Shown here piece by piece: positions 7,443 through 16,260 of a stretch of DNA of 64,000 bases. Source of the stretch: Hoeflea marina (GTDB taxonomy: Bacteria > Pseudomonadota > Alphaproteobacteria > Rhizobiales > Rhizobiaceae); the NCBI RefSeq assembly GCF_003182275.1, contig NZ_QGTR01000001.1, positions 658,130 through 722,129 of the forward strand. The letters are read 5' to 3'. Every line of letters begins with the position of its first letter. Position 1 is the first letter of the stretch. The notes under the pieces were generated by a model. The model worked only from the letters and a program-made list of their open reading frames with translations, had not been told where the DNA came from and ran no database searches. Made by a program: the position numbers and the translations under genes.

Positions 7443-8942
7443 TCACCCCATGGTGGGGATGGAGAAGTCCGCGCCATCCTTGATGCCCGACGGCCAGCGC
7501 GCCGTCACCGTCTTGGTGCGGGTGTAGAAACGGAACGAGTCCGGTCCGTGCTGGTTGAGGTCGCCGAAGCCGGATTTCTTCCAGCCGCCAAAGGTGTGAT
7601 AGGCCAGCGGCACCGGGATCGGCACGTTGACGCCGACCATGCCGATGTTGATGCGGCTGACGAAGTCGCGGGCCGCGTCGCCATCGCGGGTGTAGATGGC
7701 GGCACCGTTGCCGTATTCATGCTCCATCGGGTAGCTCAGCGCTTCCTCGTAGTTGGCCGCGCGAACCACGGACAGCACCGGGCCGAAGATCTCCTGGGTG
7801 TAGATGTCCATGTCGCGTGTGACATGATCGAACAGGCAGCCGCCCATGAAATTGCCGTTCTCGTAGCCCTGCAGCTTGAAGTCGCGGCCGTCGACGACCA
7901 GCTTGGCGCCCTGCTCGACGCCGGAATTGACCAGCCCGAGCACCCTGTCGCGGGCCTGGCGGGTGACCAGCGGGCCGAAATCGACATCGTTGCCGGCGGT
8001 GTAGGGGCCGATCCTGAGTGCCTCCACGCGCGGGGCGAGCTTGGCCACCAGCCGGTCGGCGGTGTCCTTGCCGACGGGGACGGCGACCGAGATCGCCATG
8101 CAGCGTTCGCCGGCCGCACCGTAACCGGCGCCGACCAGCGCGTCGACCGCCTGGTCCATGTCGGCGTCGGGCATGATGATCATGTGGTTCTTCGCGCCGC
8201 CGAAGCACTGCACCCGCTTGCCGTTGGAGCAGCCGCGGCCGTAGATGTACTGGGCGATCGGGGTCGAGCCGACAAAGCCGATGGCCTGGATGACGTCATG
8301 GTCGAGAATGGCGTCGACGGCTTCCTTGTCGCCGTTGACCACCTGCAGGATGCCGTCCGGCAGGCCTGCCTCGCTCATCAATTCGGCGAGCATCAGCGGC
8401 ACGGAGGGATCGCGCTCCGACGGCTTGAGGATGAAGGCGTTGCCGGCGGCGATCGCCGGGCAGAACTTCCACATCGGGATCATGGCCGGAAAGTTGAACG
8501 GGGTGATGCCGGCCACCACGCCGAGCGGCTGGCGCAGCGAGTACATGTCGATGCCGGGCCCGGCACCCTCGGTGAACTCGCCCTTGAGCAGGTGCGGCGC
8601 GCCGAAGGTGAACTCCGCCACCTCGAGGCCGCGCATGATGTCACCCTTGGCGTCGGGGATGGTCTTGCCGTGTTCGCGCGACAGCGCCTCGGCGAGCTTT
8701 TCCATGTCGCGGTGCAAGAGATCAACGAACTTCATCATCACCCGCGCCCGGCGCTGCGGGTTGGTGGCGCCCCAGGCCGGCTGGGCGGCCGCGGCGACCT
8801 GTACGGCCTGGTCCATCTCAGCGCTTGAGGCGAGCGGCACGCGGGCCTGGACTTCTCCGGTGGCTGGATTGAACACGTCCGCAAAGCGGCCCGAAGTTCC
8901 CTTGACGTGCTTGCCGCCGATATAGTGGGTCAGTTCGTTCAT
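7443..8942 (-). CDS. mmsA: Methylmalonate-semialdehyde dehydrogenase (CoA-acylating)
   Basis: A 499-residue aldehyde dehydrogenase-superfamily enzyme that converts methylmalonate semialdehyde plus CoA and NAD to propionyl-CoA, the last step of valine (and myo-inositol/thymine) degradation. The start MNELTHYIGGKHV, the block PFNFPAMIPMWKFCPAIA (Asn150) and the catalytic cysteine in GERCMAISVAV (Cys281) are characteristic of MmsA; unlike ordinary aldehyde dehydrogenases the usual general-base glutamate region reads GGAKNHM, as expected for the CoA-acylating group. It is the first gene of the leftward operon. No regulator gene is adjacent; 112 bases separate it from the neighbouring SDR gene. 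Confidence 0.96.
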   Translation of the reverse strand: MNELTHYIGGKHVKGTSGRFADVFNPATGEVQARVPLASSAEMDQAVQVAAAAQPAWGATNPQRRARVMMKFVDLLHRDMEKLAEALSREHGKTIPDAKGDIMRGLEVAEFTFGAPHLLKGEFTEGAGPGIDMYSLRQPLGVVAGITPFNFPAMIPMWKFCPAIAAGNAFILKPSERDPSVPLMLAELMSEAGLPDGILQVVNGDKEAVDAILDHDVIQAIGFVGSTPIAQYIYGRGCSNGKRVQCFGGAKNHMIIMPDADMDQAVDALVGAGYGAAGERCMAISVAVPVGKDTADRLVAKLAPRVEALRIGPYTAGNDVDFGPLVTRQARDRVLGLVNSGVEQGAKLVVDGRDFKLQGYENGNFMGGCLFDHVTRDMDIYTQEIFGPVLSVVRAANYEEALSYPMEHEYGNGAAIYTRDGDAARDFVSRINIGMVGVNVPIPVPLAYHTFGGWKKSGFGDLNQHGPDSFRFYTRTKTVTARWPSGIKDGADFSIPTMG

Positions 8943-9054
8943 TTAGGCTTCTCCCAATTTGCTGGGACCGTTTTGCGCCTTCCGAACTTGAAGCGCAAGG
9001 CGCGGGTCCGCTCATCCGTTGTGCGCCAGCTGTAGCCCGCGCCCATGGCTGGGG

Positions 9055-9834
9055 TCAGCAGGCGGTCAATCCGCCATCGACATGGATCGCCTGGCCGGTG
9101 ACGAAACTGTTGGCCGGATCGGCGAGATACACAAGGCCCGCCATCACTTCGGAGACCTCCGCCAGGCGCCCCATCGGAATTGCCCGCACCAGCCTGGCTT
9201 CTGCATCCGCCCGGTGCTCCGCTCCGGCCCTGTCGATGAAATCGGTCGCCATCGGGGTGCGGGCGAAGGATGGGCACAGCGCATTGATGCGGATGCCGCG
9301 CTGCGCGTTTTCGATGGCAGCCGACTTGGTCAGCCCGATGACGCCGTGCTTGGCCGCCGCATAGACGCCGAGCATCGGGGCGCCGACCACGCCGGCGATC
9401 GAGGCGACATTGACGATCGATCCGGTGACGCCGTCTTTCCTGAAGCGGCTGCTCATCGCCGGGATCTGCGCCTTCATGGCGTAGAAGACGCCCATCAGGT
9501 CGATGTCGATGACCCGGCGGGCCACCCCGTCGGCGATGCTTTGCAGCGGCATCATGTCATGAGCGATGCCGGCATTGTTGACCGCGATGTCGAGATGGCC
9601 GAAGCGGTCGATGGCGGTCCGGACCAGCTGCGCGGACAGCGCCGGGTCGCTGATGTCGCCGGCCTGGACCGCGTGGTCCCCCGGCAGGCCGCCGGCGAGC
9701 GCGGAGAGACCGTCCGCGCTGATGTCGCTCAACACGAGATGCGCCCCTGCCGCGGCGAACAGTGCCGCGGCGGCTGCGCCGAAGCCGCCGGCGGCACCGG
9801 TGATGATGACGACGCGTCCGCTGAAGTCCGCCAT
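9055..9834 (-). CDS. SDR family oxidoreductase (acyl-CoA locus)
   Basis: A 259-residue classical short-chain dehydrogenase: GAAGGFGAA cofactor loop, NNAGIAHD, catalytic serine region NVASIAG and YAAAKHG (Tyr/Lys). It ends GQAIHVDGGLTAC, the usual SDR close. It follows the APH-type kinase gene with a two-base gap (stop 9837, ATG 9834), so it is the third gene of a three-gene leftward operon. In comparable loci such SDRs act on beta-hydroxyacyl-CoA intermediates, but the substrate is not shown by the sequence. A TTG two codons upstream is a possible alternative start. Confidence 0.88.
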   Translation of the reverse strand: MADFSGRVVIITGAAGGFGAAAAALFAAAGAHLVLSDISADGLSALAGGLPGDHAVQAGDISDPALSAQLVRTAIDRFGHLDIAVNNAGIAHDMMPLQSIADGVARRVIDIDLMGVFYAMKAQIPAMSSRFRKDGVTGSIVNVASIAGVVGAPMLGVYAAAKHGVIGLTKSAAIENAQRGIRINALCPSFARTPMATDFIDRAGAEHRADAEARLVRAIPMGRLAEVSEVMAGLVYLADPANSFVTGQAIHVDGGLTAC

Positions 9835-9836
9835 GC

Positions 9837-10862
9837 TCAAGCCCTGCCGTCGATGACGTCGTTGGCCATCGACACCAGCAGCGGCACCGCCTTGCCGATC
9901 TGTCGCGCGCGCTCCGGGTTGGAGGCATTGCCGTCGAGCGAGCGCTTGAAGACGCCCTGCAGGATGGCGGCCAGCCGGAAGAACGAGAAGGCCAGGCAGA
10001 AGGACCAGTTCTCGATCTTCGTCCCCGAGCGCTCCGCGTAGAGCGCCACGTAGTCGGCCTCCGTCGGCAGGCCAAGCGCGGCGCGGTCCAGCCCGCCCAG
10101 CCCGCGAAATCCGCTGTCATGGGGCAGGCGCCACTGCATGCACTGATAGGCGAGATCGGCGAGCGGATTGCCGAGCGTCGACAGCTCCCAGTCGATCAGC
10201 GCCTCGACCCTGGGCTTGTCGTGATTGAAGATGATGTTGTCGAGCCGGTAGTCGCCATGCACCACCGAGATGCGGCCGTCGTCGTCGGCGACATGCTCGC
10301 CGAGCCAGGCCATCAGCCGGTCGATGTCCGGATTTTCGCCGGTCTTGCTGGCGAGATACTGCTCGCTCCAGCGCTTGATCTGGCGGCTGAAATAATTGCC
10401 CGGACGGCCAAAATCGGCAAGTCCCGCCTCCGCCGGCTCGACGCTGTGAAGCTTGGCGAGCGCCGCGTTCATGGCATCATAGATGCCGCCGCGCTCGGCC
10501 TTCGAAAGCTCCGGAAGCGACGGATCCCAGAAGATGCGGCCCTCGACCAGTTCCATGACGAAATACATCCGGCCGATGGCGCTGTCCTCGCCGGTGAGCG
10601 CCAGCACCTTCGGCACCGGCACGCCCATCGCGCCCAGCGCCTTCATCACCCGGTATTCTCGGTCGACCTGGTGGGCCGACTTGAGCAGCACCCCTGGCGG
10701 CTTGGCGCGCAGCACATAGCTGCCGCTGTCGGCCTCGACCCGGAAGGTCGGGTTGGACTGGCCGGTGGAGAATTTTTCCACCGCATGCAGGCCGGAGAAG
10801 CCGGGCACGATTTCGTGCAGCTCGTCGGCCAGCTTCTCGAGATCGATCGGTTCCATTTCCAT
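9837..10862 (-). CDS. APH-type phosphotransferase (ACAD10/11-like or LvaA-like kinase)
   Basis: A 341-residue protein-kinase-like phosphotransferase of the aminoglycoside/choline kinase fold. Motifs: LRAKPPG (ATP lysine), VVHGDYRLDNIIFN (Brenner/catalytic loop) and ALIDWELSTLGNPLADLAY (metal-binding aspartate). This DYRLDN...DWELSTLGDP form is the one found at the N-terminus of eukaryotic ACAD10/11 and in bacterial stand-alone partners of acyl-CoA dehydrogenases, such as LvaA of Pseudomonas putida, which phosphorylates 4-hydroxyacyl-CoA. Here an ACAD gene of the matching type lies divergently at 12543. The ATG at 10862 shares one base with the upstream SDR stop (TGATG). The function is inferred from family and context. 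Confidence 0.88.
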   Translation of the reverse strand: MEMEPIDLEKLADELHEIVPGFSGLHAVEKFSTGQSNPTFRVEADSGSYVLRAKPPGVLLKSAHQVDREYRVMKALGAMGVPVPKVLALTGEDSAIGRMYFVMELVEGRIFWDPSLPELSKAERGGIYDAMNAALAKLHSVEPAEAGLADFGRPGNYFSRQIKRWSEQYLASKTGENPDIDRLMAWLGEHVADDDGRISVVHGDYRLDNIIFNHDKPRVEALIDWELSTLGNPLADLAYQCMQWRLPHDSGFRGLGGLDRAALGLPTEADYVALYAERSGTKIENWSFCLAFSFFRLAAILQGVFKRSLDGNASNPERARQIGKAVPLLVSMANDVIDGRA

Positions 10863-11698
10863 CAATGCGCATCCTTGAACAGGGTCACGGAATGCTGGAC
10901 CGTCATTCCGCCATCGATCGGCAGGATCGCGCCGGTGATGTAGGATCCGGCGCGGCTGCAAAGATACAGCGCCGCGCCGGCCACGTCATCCGGTCTGCCG
11001 ATGCGCCCGAGCGGCACGCCGGAGCCGACCCGCTCGACCTGGTCGTCGCGGGCGGTGGCAAAGGCCGTCATCTTGCTCTGGAACGGGCCCGGGGCAAAGG
11101 CGTTGACGGTGATGTGGCGCGCGGCGAATTCCTCGGCGAGGATGCGCGTCAGGTGGTGCACGGCCGCCTTCGACGCCGAATAGGAGTAGGCCCGGTCGGC
11201 GAGCGGCACCGTGCCCATTACCGAACCGAGATTGATCACCCGCGCCGGATCGTCGACCGATCCCGAGGCCGAGAGCATCGGCGTGAGATCCCGGGTCAGC
11301 GTGAAGAGCGCCGCGACATTGACATTCATCACCTTCTGCCAGGCAGAATGCGGGAATGTCTCGAAATCGGCGCCCCAGGAGATGCCGGCATTGTTGACGA
11401 GGATGTCGAGCTTGTCCGTGCGCTCGTGAAGTGCTGCAACGAGGGCTGCAAGCCCCTCTTCCGTGCTGACGTCGCCGGCGAACCCTTCCGCCCTGCCCGC
11501 CCCGCCCAGGCCGTTGATCTCCTCGGCCGCCCGGGCGCAGTCGGCGCCCTTGCGCGATGCGATCAGCACCCTCGCCCCGCCGCGCACCAGGCCGGTGGCG
11601 ACCATGCGGCCGATGCCGGTGGCGCCTCCCGTCACCAGGGCGGTTTTCCCGTCGAGGCCGAACAGCCCCGCCAGATAGGTGTTGCGATCATCACTCAC
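10862..11698 (-). CDS. SDR family oxidoreductase, first gene of leftward operon
   Basis: A 278-residue short-chain dehydrogenase: GGATGIGRM cofactor motif, NNAGISWG, catalytic region NLGSVMG with YSYSASKAAVH (Tyr-X3-Lys), and TGAILPIDGGM at the end. I placed the start at the GTG at 11698 because a perfect AGGAGG lies six bases upstream; an ATG ten codons further up would put that AGGAGG inside the gene. It is divergent from the TetR regulator, and an operator-like palindrome lies in the gap. It probably handles a hydroxyacyl-CoA or related alcohol in the pathway built around the adjacent kinase and dehydrogenase. Confidence 0.88.
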   Translation of the reverse strand: MSDDRNTYLAGLFGLDGKTALVTGGATGIGRMVATGLVRGGARVLIASRKGADCARAAEEINGLGGAGRAEGFAGDVSTEEGLAALVAALHERTDKLDILVNNAGISWGADFETFPHSAWQKVMNVNVAALFTLTRDLTPMLSASGSVDDPARVINLGSVMGTVPLADRAYSYSASKAAVHHLTRILAEEFAARHITVNAFAPGPFQSKMTAFATARDDQVERVGSGVPLGRIGRPDDVAGAALYLCSRAGSYITGAILPIDGGMTVQHSVTLFKDAH

Positions 11699-11751
11699 GG
11701 CGAACCTCCTCAGGCATTGTTCCATCAATGACGCCGGATGCGCCGATTGAC

Positions 11752-11771
11752 AACATACCCGACAGTATGTT
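11752..11771. promoter_or_regulatory. TetR-type operator, AACATAC-N6-GTATGTT
   Basis: A perfect 7-bp inverted repeat with a 6-base spacer, lying between the start codons of the leftward SDR operon (11698) and the rightward tetR gene (11843). A TTGACA hexamer (11747-11752) abuts it on the plus strand. Size, symmetry and position are those of a TetR-family self-regulatory site controlling both directions. That the TetR protein binds here is inference. Confidence 0.75.
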
Positions 11772-11842
11772 CAAGTTCGCGGCAATCGCAAGGGGCCGGC
11801 GGAGAGATTTCCCGGACATCGCGGCAGGGACGGAGCCGGCCA

Positions 11843-12520
11843 ATGCAGACCACGACCGGAATGATGGCGGCGGCGCAACCGTCGAAATACAGGCGGCAGG
11901 CCGATGCCGGGCTGTCCCGCATGGAAATCATGGAGGGCGCGGCGCTGTGCTTCGAGGAGCGCGGCTTCGCCGCCACCAGCCTCGACCACGTGGCGGCGCG
12001 GATCCGGTCCACCAAGGGCCGCATCTACCATCACTACGGCTCCAAGGCGGAGCTTTTCCTCGATGTCTTCCGCGCCGGCATGATGATGAACTTCGCAGCC
12101 ATCGAGCCGATTCTCGCGGCCGACATGCCGGCGATCGACAGGCTCAAGGCGCTGGTCAAGGCGCATGTCCTTTCGGTGATCCGCACCAAGCCGTTCCAGA
12201 ACGTGGTCTGGGAGGGTGTCGACATGCTGCGGCAGGGCGCCATGCGCGACCGCGAGCATGACGAGCTCACCGATCTGGCGCGGCTGCGCGACGACTACGC
12301 GGTGCATTTCCAAGAGGTCCTGGACCGGGCGCGCGAGGCCGGCGACATCCGCTACCGCACCGTCAAGATCGCGCTCAACACGCTGTTCATGTGCATGAAC
12401 GGCCCGATCATCTGGTTCACGCCGCGCGATGGCCAGGGTGAGGACGAAATCGAGGCCATTGCCGACGAGTGTGTGCTCTACGCCATGCGCCTTCTCAACT
12501 ATGCGGGCGACCTGCCCTGA
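11843..12520 (+). CDS. TetR family transcriptional regulator
   Basis: A 225-residue TetR regulator. The N-terminal HTH is clear: ALCFEERGFAATSLDHVAARIRSTKGRIYHHYGSKAELF (roughly residues 32-72). The C-terminal half is a typical helical ligand domain ending in VLYAMRLLNYAGDLP. The start at 11843 is chosen as the ATG closest to a GGGACGGAG stretch; ATGs at 11861 and 11864 are alternatives. It is followed after 22 bases by the acyl-CoA dehydrogenase gene, so it is the first gene of the rightward unit. It probably senses an acyl-CoA and represses both directions through the palindrome at 11752-11771. Confidence 0.9.
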   Translation: MQTTTGMMAAAQPSKYRRQADAGLSRMEIMEGAALCFEERGFAATSLDHVAARIRSTKGRIYHHYGSKAELFLDVFRAGMMMNFAAIEPILAADMPAIDRLKALVKAHVLSVIRTKPFQNVVWEGVDMLRQGAMRDREHDELTDLARLRDDYAVHFQEVLDRAREAGDIRYRTVKIALNTLFMCMNGPIIWFTPRDGQGEDEIEAIADECVLYAMRLLNYAGDLP

Positions 12521-12542
12521 TGCTTCCTGCGAGGAGAAAGAC

Positions 12543-13799
12543 ATGCTGACGAAAAACGGGCTGCCACAGACCATGGATCTGGGCGTCACCAGACGCCTCG
12601 AGCCGATTCTAGAGGCCGTGCGCACCATGGTGCAGGACGAGATCATGCCGCTCGACGAGGAATTTCTCGCCGAAGTCGGCCGCGAGGGCGACCGCTGGGC
12701 CTATACCGCCAGGCAGACCGAAATCCTCGAAGGCCTCAAGCGCAAGGCCCGCGACAAGGGCCTGTGGAACCTCTGGCGCACCCAGGCCGAAGGCGGGCTG
12801 ACGACCGTGGAATACGCCTATCTCGCCGAGGAGATGGGCAAGGCGCATCTCGGCGCCGAGACCTTCAACTGCTCCGCCCCAGACACCGGCAACATGGAGG
12901 TGCTCGACAAGTACGGCACGCCCGAGCAGCAGAAGCGCTGGCTCGAGCCGTTGCTGGCGGGCCGGATCCGCTCCGCCTATCTGATGACCGAGCCGGACGT
13001 CGCCTCCTCGGACGCCACCAACATTGCCTTCTCCTGCGTCCGCGACGGCGACTCCTGGGTGCTGAACGGCGAGAAATGGTGGGCCTCGGGTGCCGGCGAC
13101 CCGCGCTGCGCCATCTACATCGTCATGGTCCGCACCGGAAACGAGGACGCTCCCAGGCACCAGCGCCACTCGATGATCCTGGTGCCCTCGGACACCGCGG
13201 GCATCACCCGTCTGAGGCCGATGCAGGTCTACGGCCAGGACGACGCCCCGCACGGCCATTACCATATCCGCTTCGAGAATGTGCGGGTTCCGTTCGACTC
13301 CATCGTGCTCGGCGAGGGCCGCGGCTTCGAGATCTCGCAGGGCCGGCTCGGACCGGGCCGCATCCACCACTGCATGCGCGCCATCGGCCAGGCGGAGACG
13401 GCGCTGGACCTGATGTGCAAGCGCTCGCTCCGCCGCGAGGCCTTCGGCAAGCCGCTGGCGCAGCTCGGCGCCAATTTCGACATCATCGCCGAGTGCCGTA
13501 TGGAGATCGAGATGGCGCGGCTTCTCTGCCTCAAGGCCGCCTGGATGATGGATCAGGGAGACGCCCGCGCCGCAGCCCCCTGGATCAGCCAGATCAAGGT
13601 GGTGGCCCCGCGCATGGCGCTGAAGGTCACCGACGAGGCGGTGCAGATGTTCGGCGCCCAGGGGATTTCCCAGGACACGCCGCTGGCGCGGCAGTGGACG
13701 CATCTGCGCACGCTGCGGCTCGCCGACGGCCCCGACGCGGTGCACCGCCGCCAGGTGGCCCGCGCCGAACTCAATCGCCACACCCAGGAAAAGATCTGA
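12543..13799 (+). CDS. Acyl-CoA dehydrogenase, ACAD10/11-like
   Basis: A 418-residue acyl-CoA dehydrogenase. Features: LMTEPDVASSDATNIAFSC (flavin region, with the DVASSDATNI variant typical of the ACAD10/11 group), WVLNGEKWWASGAGDPRC, RIHHCMRAIGQAETALDLM and QMFGAQGISQDTPLARQW. In place of the EGT glutamate of short/medium-chain enzymes the C-terminus reads RLADGPDAVHRRQVAR, as in ACAD10/11 and LvaC. Its family is known to act on 4-hydroxyacyl-CoAs together with an APH-type kinase, which is exactly the gene at 9837. AGGAGA lies seven bases upstream of the ATG. The next gene starts one base after its stop. Confidence 0.92.
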   Translation: MLTKNGLPQTMDLGVTRRLEPILEAVRTMVQDEIMPLDEEFLAEVGREGDRWAYTARQTEILEGLKRKARDKGLWNLWRTQAEGGLTTVEYAYLAEEMGKAHLGAETFNCSAPDTGNMEVLDKYGTPEQQKRWLEPLLAGRIRSAYLMTEPDVASSDATNIAFSCVRDGDSWVLNGEKWWASGAGDPRCAIYIVMVRTGNEDAPRHQRHSMILVPSDTAGITRLRPMQVYGQDDAPHGHYHIRFENVRVPFDSIVLGEGRGFEISQGRLGPGRIHHCMRAIGQAETALDLMCKRSLRREAFGKPLAQLGANFDIIAECRMEIEMARLLCLKAAWMMDQGDARAAAPWISQIKVVAPRMALKVTDEAVQMFGAQGISQDTPLARQWTHLRTLRLADGPDAVHRRQVARAELNRHTQEKI

Positions 13800-13800
13800 C

Positions 13801-14769
13801 ATGAAGGCCATCATCTGCCGCGGCTTTGGCGCCATCAGCGAGCTCGATTATGCCGACATGCCCGATCCGGTGGCGGCCGATGACGGCGTGGTCGTCCGCG
13901 CCGCGGCCATCGGGGTCAATTTTCCCGATGGCCTGCTGGTGCAGGGTCTCTACCAGCTCCAGCCCGGCTTCCCCTTCGTGCCGGGCATGGAGATGGCCGG
14001 CGTGGTCGAGTCGGTCGGCGCCTCGGTGACCGGCTTCAGGCCGGGAGACCGGGTGGTGGCGCTCGGCACGCTCGGCGGCTACGCCGAGAAGATGGCTGCA
14101 CCGGCGGGTTCGGTGATCGCGCTCCCCGACTCGATGCCCTATGCCGACGCCTGCGCGCTGCTCTGCGCCTGGGGCACCGCGCACCACGCCCTCAGGCAGC
14201 GGGCGCGGCTCGAGCCCGGCGAGACGCTCGTCGTGCTGGGAGCCGCGGGCTCCACCGGCATTGCCGCCATCCAGATCGGCAAGGCCATGGGCGCGCGCGT
14301 TGTCGCGGTCGCGTCGAGCGAGGACAAGCGCCAGGCCTGCCTCAAGGCCGGTGCCGACGCCGTGCTGCCCTACGACGATCTGAGGGACGCGATCCGGCAG
14401 GCGACCGGCGGCAAGGGCGCCGACGTGGTCTTCGATCCGGTCGGTGGCTCGGCCTTCGACGCGGCAAGCCGCGCGATGGCGCGAAACGGCAGGCTGCTGG
14501 TGATCGGCTTCGCCTCGGGCGAGATTCCGAAATTTCCCGTCAATCTGGCGCTGCTGAAGGAGTACGCCGTGGTCGGTGTCTTCTGGGGCGGCTTCACCCG
14601 CGCCGAGCCCGAGGTCTTTGCGGACAACATGGCCGAGCTGTTTGCCTGGCATGGCCAGGGCCGCATCCGGCCGCTGATTGACGGCGAGTACCGGCTCGCC
14701 GACGCCGCTTCGGTGCTCGACCGGGTTCTCGGCCGCGGTGCCATAGGCAAGCCGATCCTGCTGCCCTGA
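13801..14769 (+). CDS. NADPH:quinone oxidoreductase family protein (MDR superfamily)
   Basis: A 322-residue zinc-independent medium-chain dehydrogenase. The GroES-like N-terminus ends in PFVPGMEMAGVVESVGASVTGFRPGDRV, and the nucleotide motif is VLGAAGSTGIAAIQIGKAMGARV. No catalytic zinc ligands are seen, as expected of the quinone oxidoreductase group. Members reduce quinones or enoyl compounds with NADPH. It starts one base after the ACAD gene stops, so the two are cotranscribed. In this locus it might act as an enoyl-CoA or enone reductase, which is inference. Confidence 0.88.
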   Translation: MKAIICRGFGAISELDYADMPDPVAADDGVVVRAAAIGVNFPDGLLVQGLYQLQPGFPFVPGMEMAGVVESVGASVTGFRPGDRVVALGTLGGYAEKMAAPAGSVIALPDSMPYADACALLCAWGTAHHALRQRARLEPGETLVVLGAAGSTGIAAIQIGKAMGARVVAVASSEDKRQACLKAGADAVLPYDDLRDAIRQATGGKGADVVFDPVGGSAFDAASRAMARNGRLLVIGFASGEIPKFPVNLALLKEYAVVGVFWGGFTRAEPEVFADNMAELFAWHGQGRIRPLIDGEYRLADAASVLDRVLGRGAIGKPILLP

Positions 14770-14959
14770 ACGCATCAGCCGTTCGCTGCGGCAGGCAGCC
14801 GACGCCGCCCGGACCGGCAGGTCCGGCTCGACCGGGGTCCCGGTCGGGGCCCGTTCCCTTCAAACCCCTGTCCCGCTCACGCAAATGTGTCCCCCGGGCG
14901 GGGATTGAAACTTTTCCGGCCCGCCCATCGTCCTATGATGGTGCAACGGAGGACATCGC

Positions 14960-15394
14960 ATGCGCATTCTGTTCCGCCTTCCCGCCCTGATGGTCGTGCT
15001 CGCGCTTGCCGCCCTGCCGAATGCCGCGGCACGGGCCGGCGACATCGCGGCGGAAGGCCGGGTCGTCATCGAGAGCCAGATCAACGCCTTCCTCAACGAT
15101 GACATGGCCACCGCCTACTCCTTCGCCTCGCCGTCGATCAAGGCGATCTACCCCGACGAGGCCCGCTTCTTCGACATGGTCAAGCGCGGCTACCAGCCGG
15201 TCTACCGCCCCGGCAACTTTGCCTTCGGCCGCGCCAAGCCAGCCGACGACGGCTCCGGCATCGTCCAGGAGGTGCTCATCCACGGCCCCGACGGCCAGGA
15301 CTGGACGGCGCTCTATTCGCTCATCCGCCAGCCCGACGGCTCGCTCAAGATCAACGGCGTGCAGATGATCAAGGCCGCGATCCCGCAGACGTGA
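14960..15394 (+). CDS. DUF4864 secreted protein
   Basis: A 144-residue protein with a signal peptide (RLPALMVVLALAALPNAAARAG) and a DUF4864 body: IESQINAFLNDDMATAYSFASPSIKAIYPD, then FFDMVKRGYQPVYRPGNFAFG and a beta-rich end. DUF4864 proteins have a cystatin/NTF2-like fold and are common in alphaproteobacteria; none has a function I can name. CGGAGG lies ten bases upstream of the ATG. It stands alone between two unrelated units. Confidence 0.85.
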   Translation: MRILFRLPALMVVLALAALPNAAARAGDIAAEGRVVIESQINAFLNDDMATAYSFASPSIKAIYPDEARFFDMVKRGYQPVYRPGNFAFGRAKPADDGSGIVQEVLIHGPDGQDWTALYSLIRQPDGSLKINGVQMIKAAIPQT

Positions 15395-15663
15395 CGACAC
15401 CGGTGGCTCCACCCTCGCCCTTCCAGGACCGCTTCGCGACCGCGTCAGGATGAGGATGGCGATGCCGCGCCTCACCATGTCCCTCGTCTCCATCCGCGCG
15501 GCGGTCGCCCGGGACAACACCGCCATCGCGGAACCAAGCAGGCGGCCTCGCGTTGTCGCGATCTCGGGTTGCCATTGGTGGTGGCCCGGCATCATTGTAT
15601 GATTGGACGAGAAGGGACGGCGGTCATTGCTCCTGCCGGCCCGATCGCCTGAACGGAGTTTGC

Positions 15664-16185
15664 ATGAGCGTCGCCTTCACCAAGGAAGAAAGTTCGGAAA
15701 CCGCGTCGGAGACGATGCTGCCGGATCGGCCTATCTCGGAGCACCCCAACCTGGTGACCGAGGCCGGGCTCAGGGCGCTGGAAGCGCAGCTGGCCGAAGC
15801 GCGCGCCGCCTACGAGGCGACATCCGGGATCGAGGACGTCAACGAAAAACGCCGCCAGGCGGCCGGCCCGCTGCGCGACGCGCGTTATTTCGCCGAACGG
15901 CTTCGCACCGCCGAACCGATGCCCGATCCCGCCTCCCATGACACGGTCGCCTTCGGCTCGACCGTCACTTACATCCGCGACGAGCGCGCCGAGCAGAGCT
16001 ACCGCATCGTCGGCGAGGACGAGGCCGACCCCAGGGCCGGCACCATCTCGTTCGCCTCCCCCGTGGCCCGAGCGCTGATGGGCAAGGCGGTGGGCGACGT
16101 GGTCGAGGTCGGCGGCGCCGAGATCGAGATTGTGCGGATCGGCGCGGCGTCTGCGGTCGGGCGTCGGGGTCAGGCGGGTAGCTGA
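15664..16185 (+). CDS. GreA/GreB-type elongation factor-like protein
   Basis: A 173-residue protein with the GreA/GreB layout: N-terminal coiled-coil helix pair (LVTEAGLRALEAQLAEARAAYE ... RRQAAGPLRDARYFAERLRTAEP) and a C-terminal FKBP-like domain (DTVAFGSTVTYIRDERAEQSYRIVGEDEADPRAGTISFASPVARALMGKAVGDVVEV). The acidic tip of true GreA (two acidic residues between the helices) is replaced by GIEDVNEKRRQ, so transcript-cleavage activity is uncertain. It is a second, accessory GreA-like copy type common in rhizobia. Start at 15664 with CGGAG seven bases upstream. Confidence 0.85.
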   Translation: MSVAFTKEESSETASETMLPDRPISEHPNLVTEAGLRALEAQLAEARAAYEATSGIEDVNEKRRQAAGPLRDARYFAERLRTAEPMPDPASHDTVAFGSTVTYIRDERAEQSYRIVGEDEADPRAGTISFASPVARALMGKAVGDVVEVGGAEIEIVRIGAASAVGRRGQAGS

Positions 16186-16260
16186 TCCCGCGCCGAGACC
16201 GGAGCCTCGCGGCGAAAATCGCGAGGCGGGCGCCAGTGTTGGAACGCCCGCCAGTTTCCT

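Noticed and set aside
6327-8828. Long plus-strand frame opposite the valine operon
   Set aside because: Antisense to mmsA and the acyl-CoA dehydrogenase; no family features.
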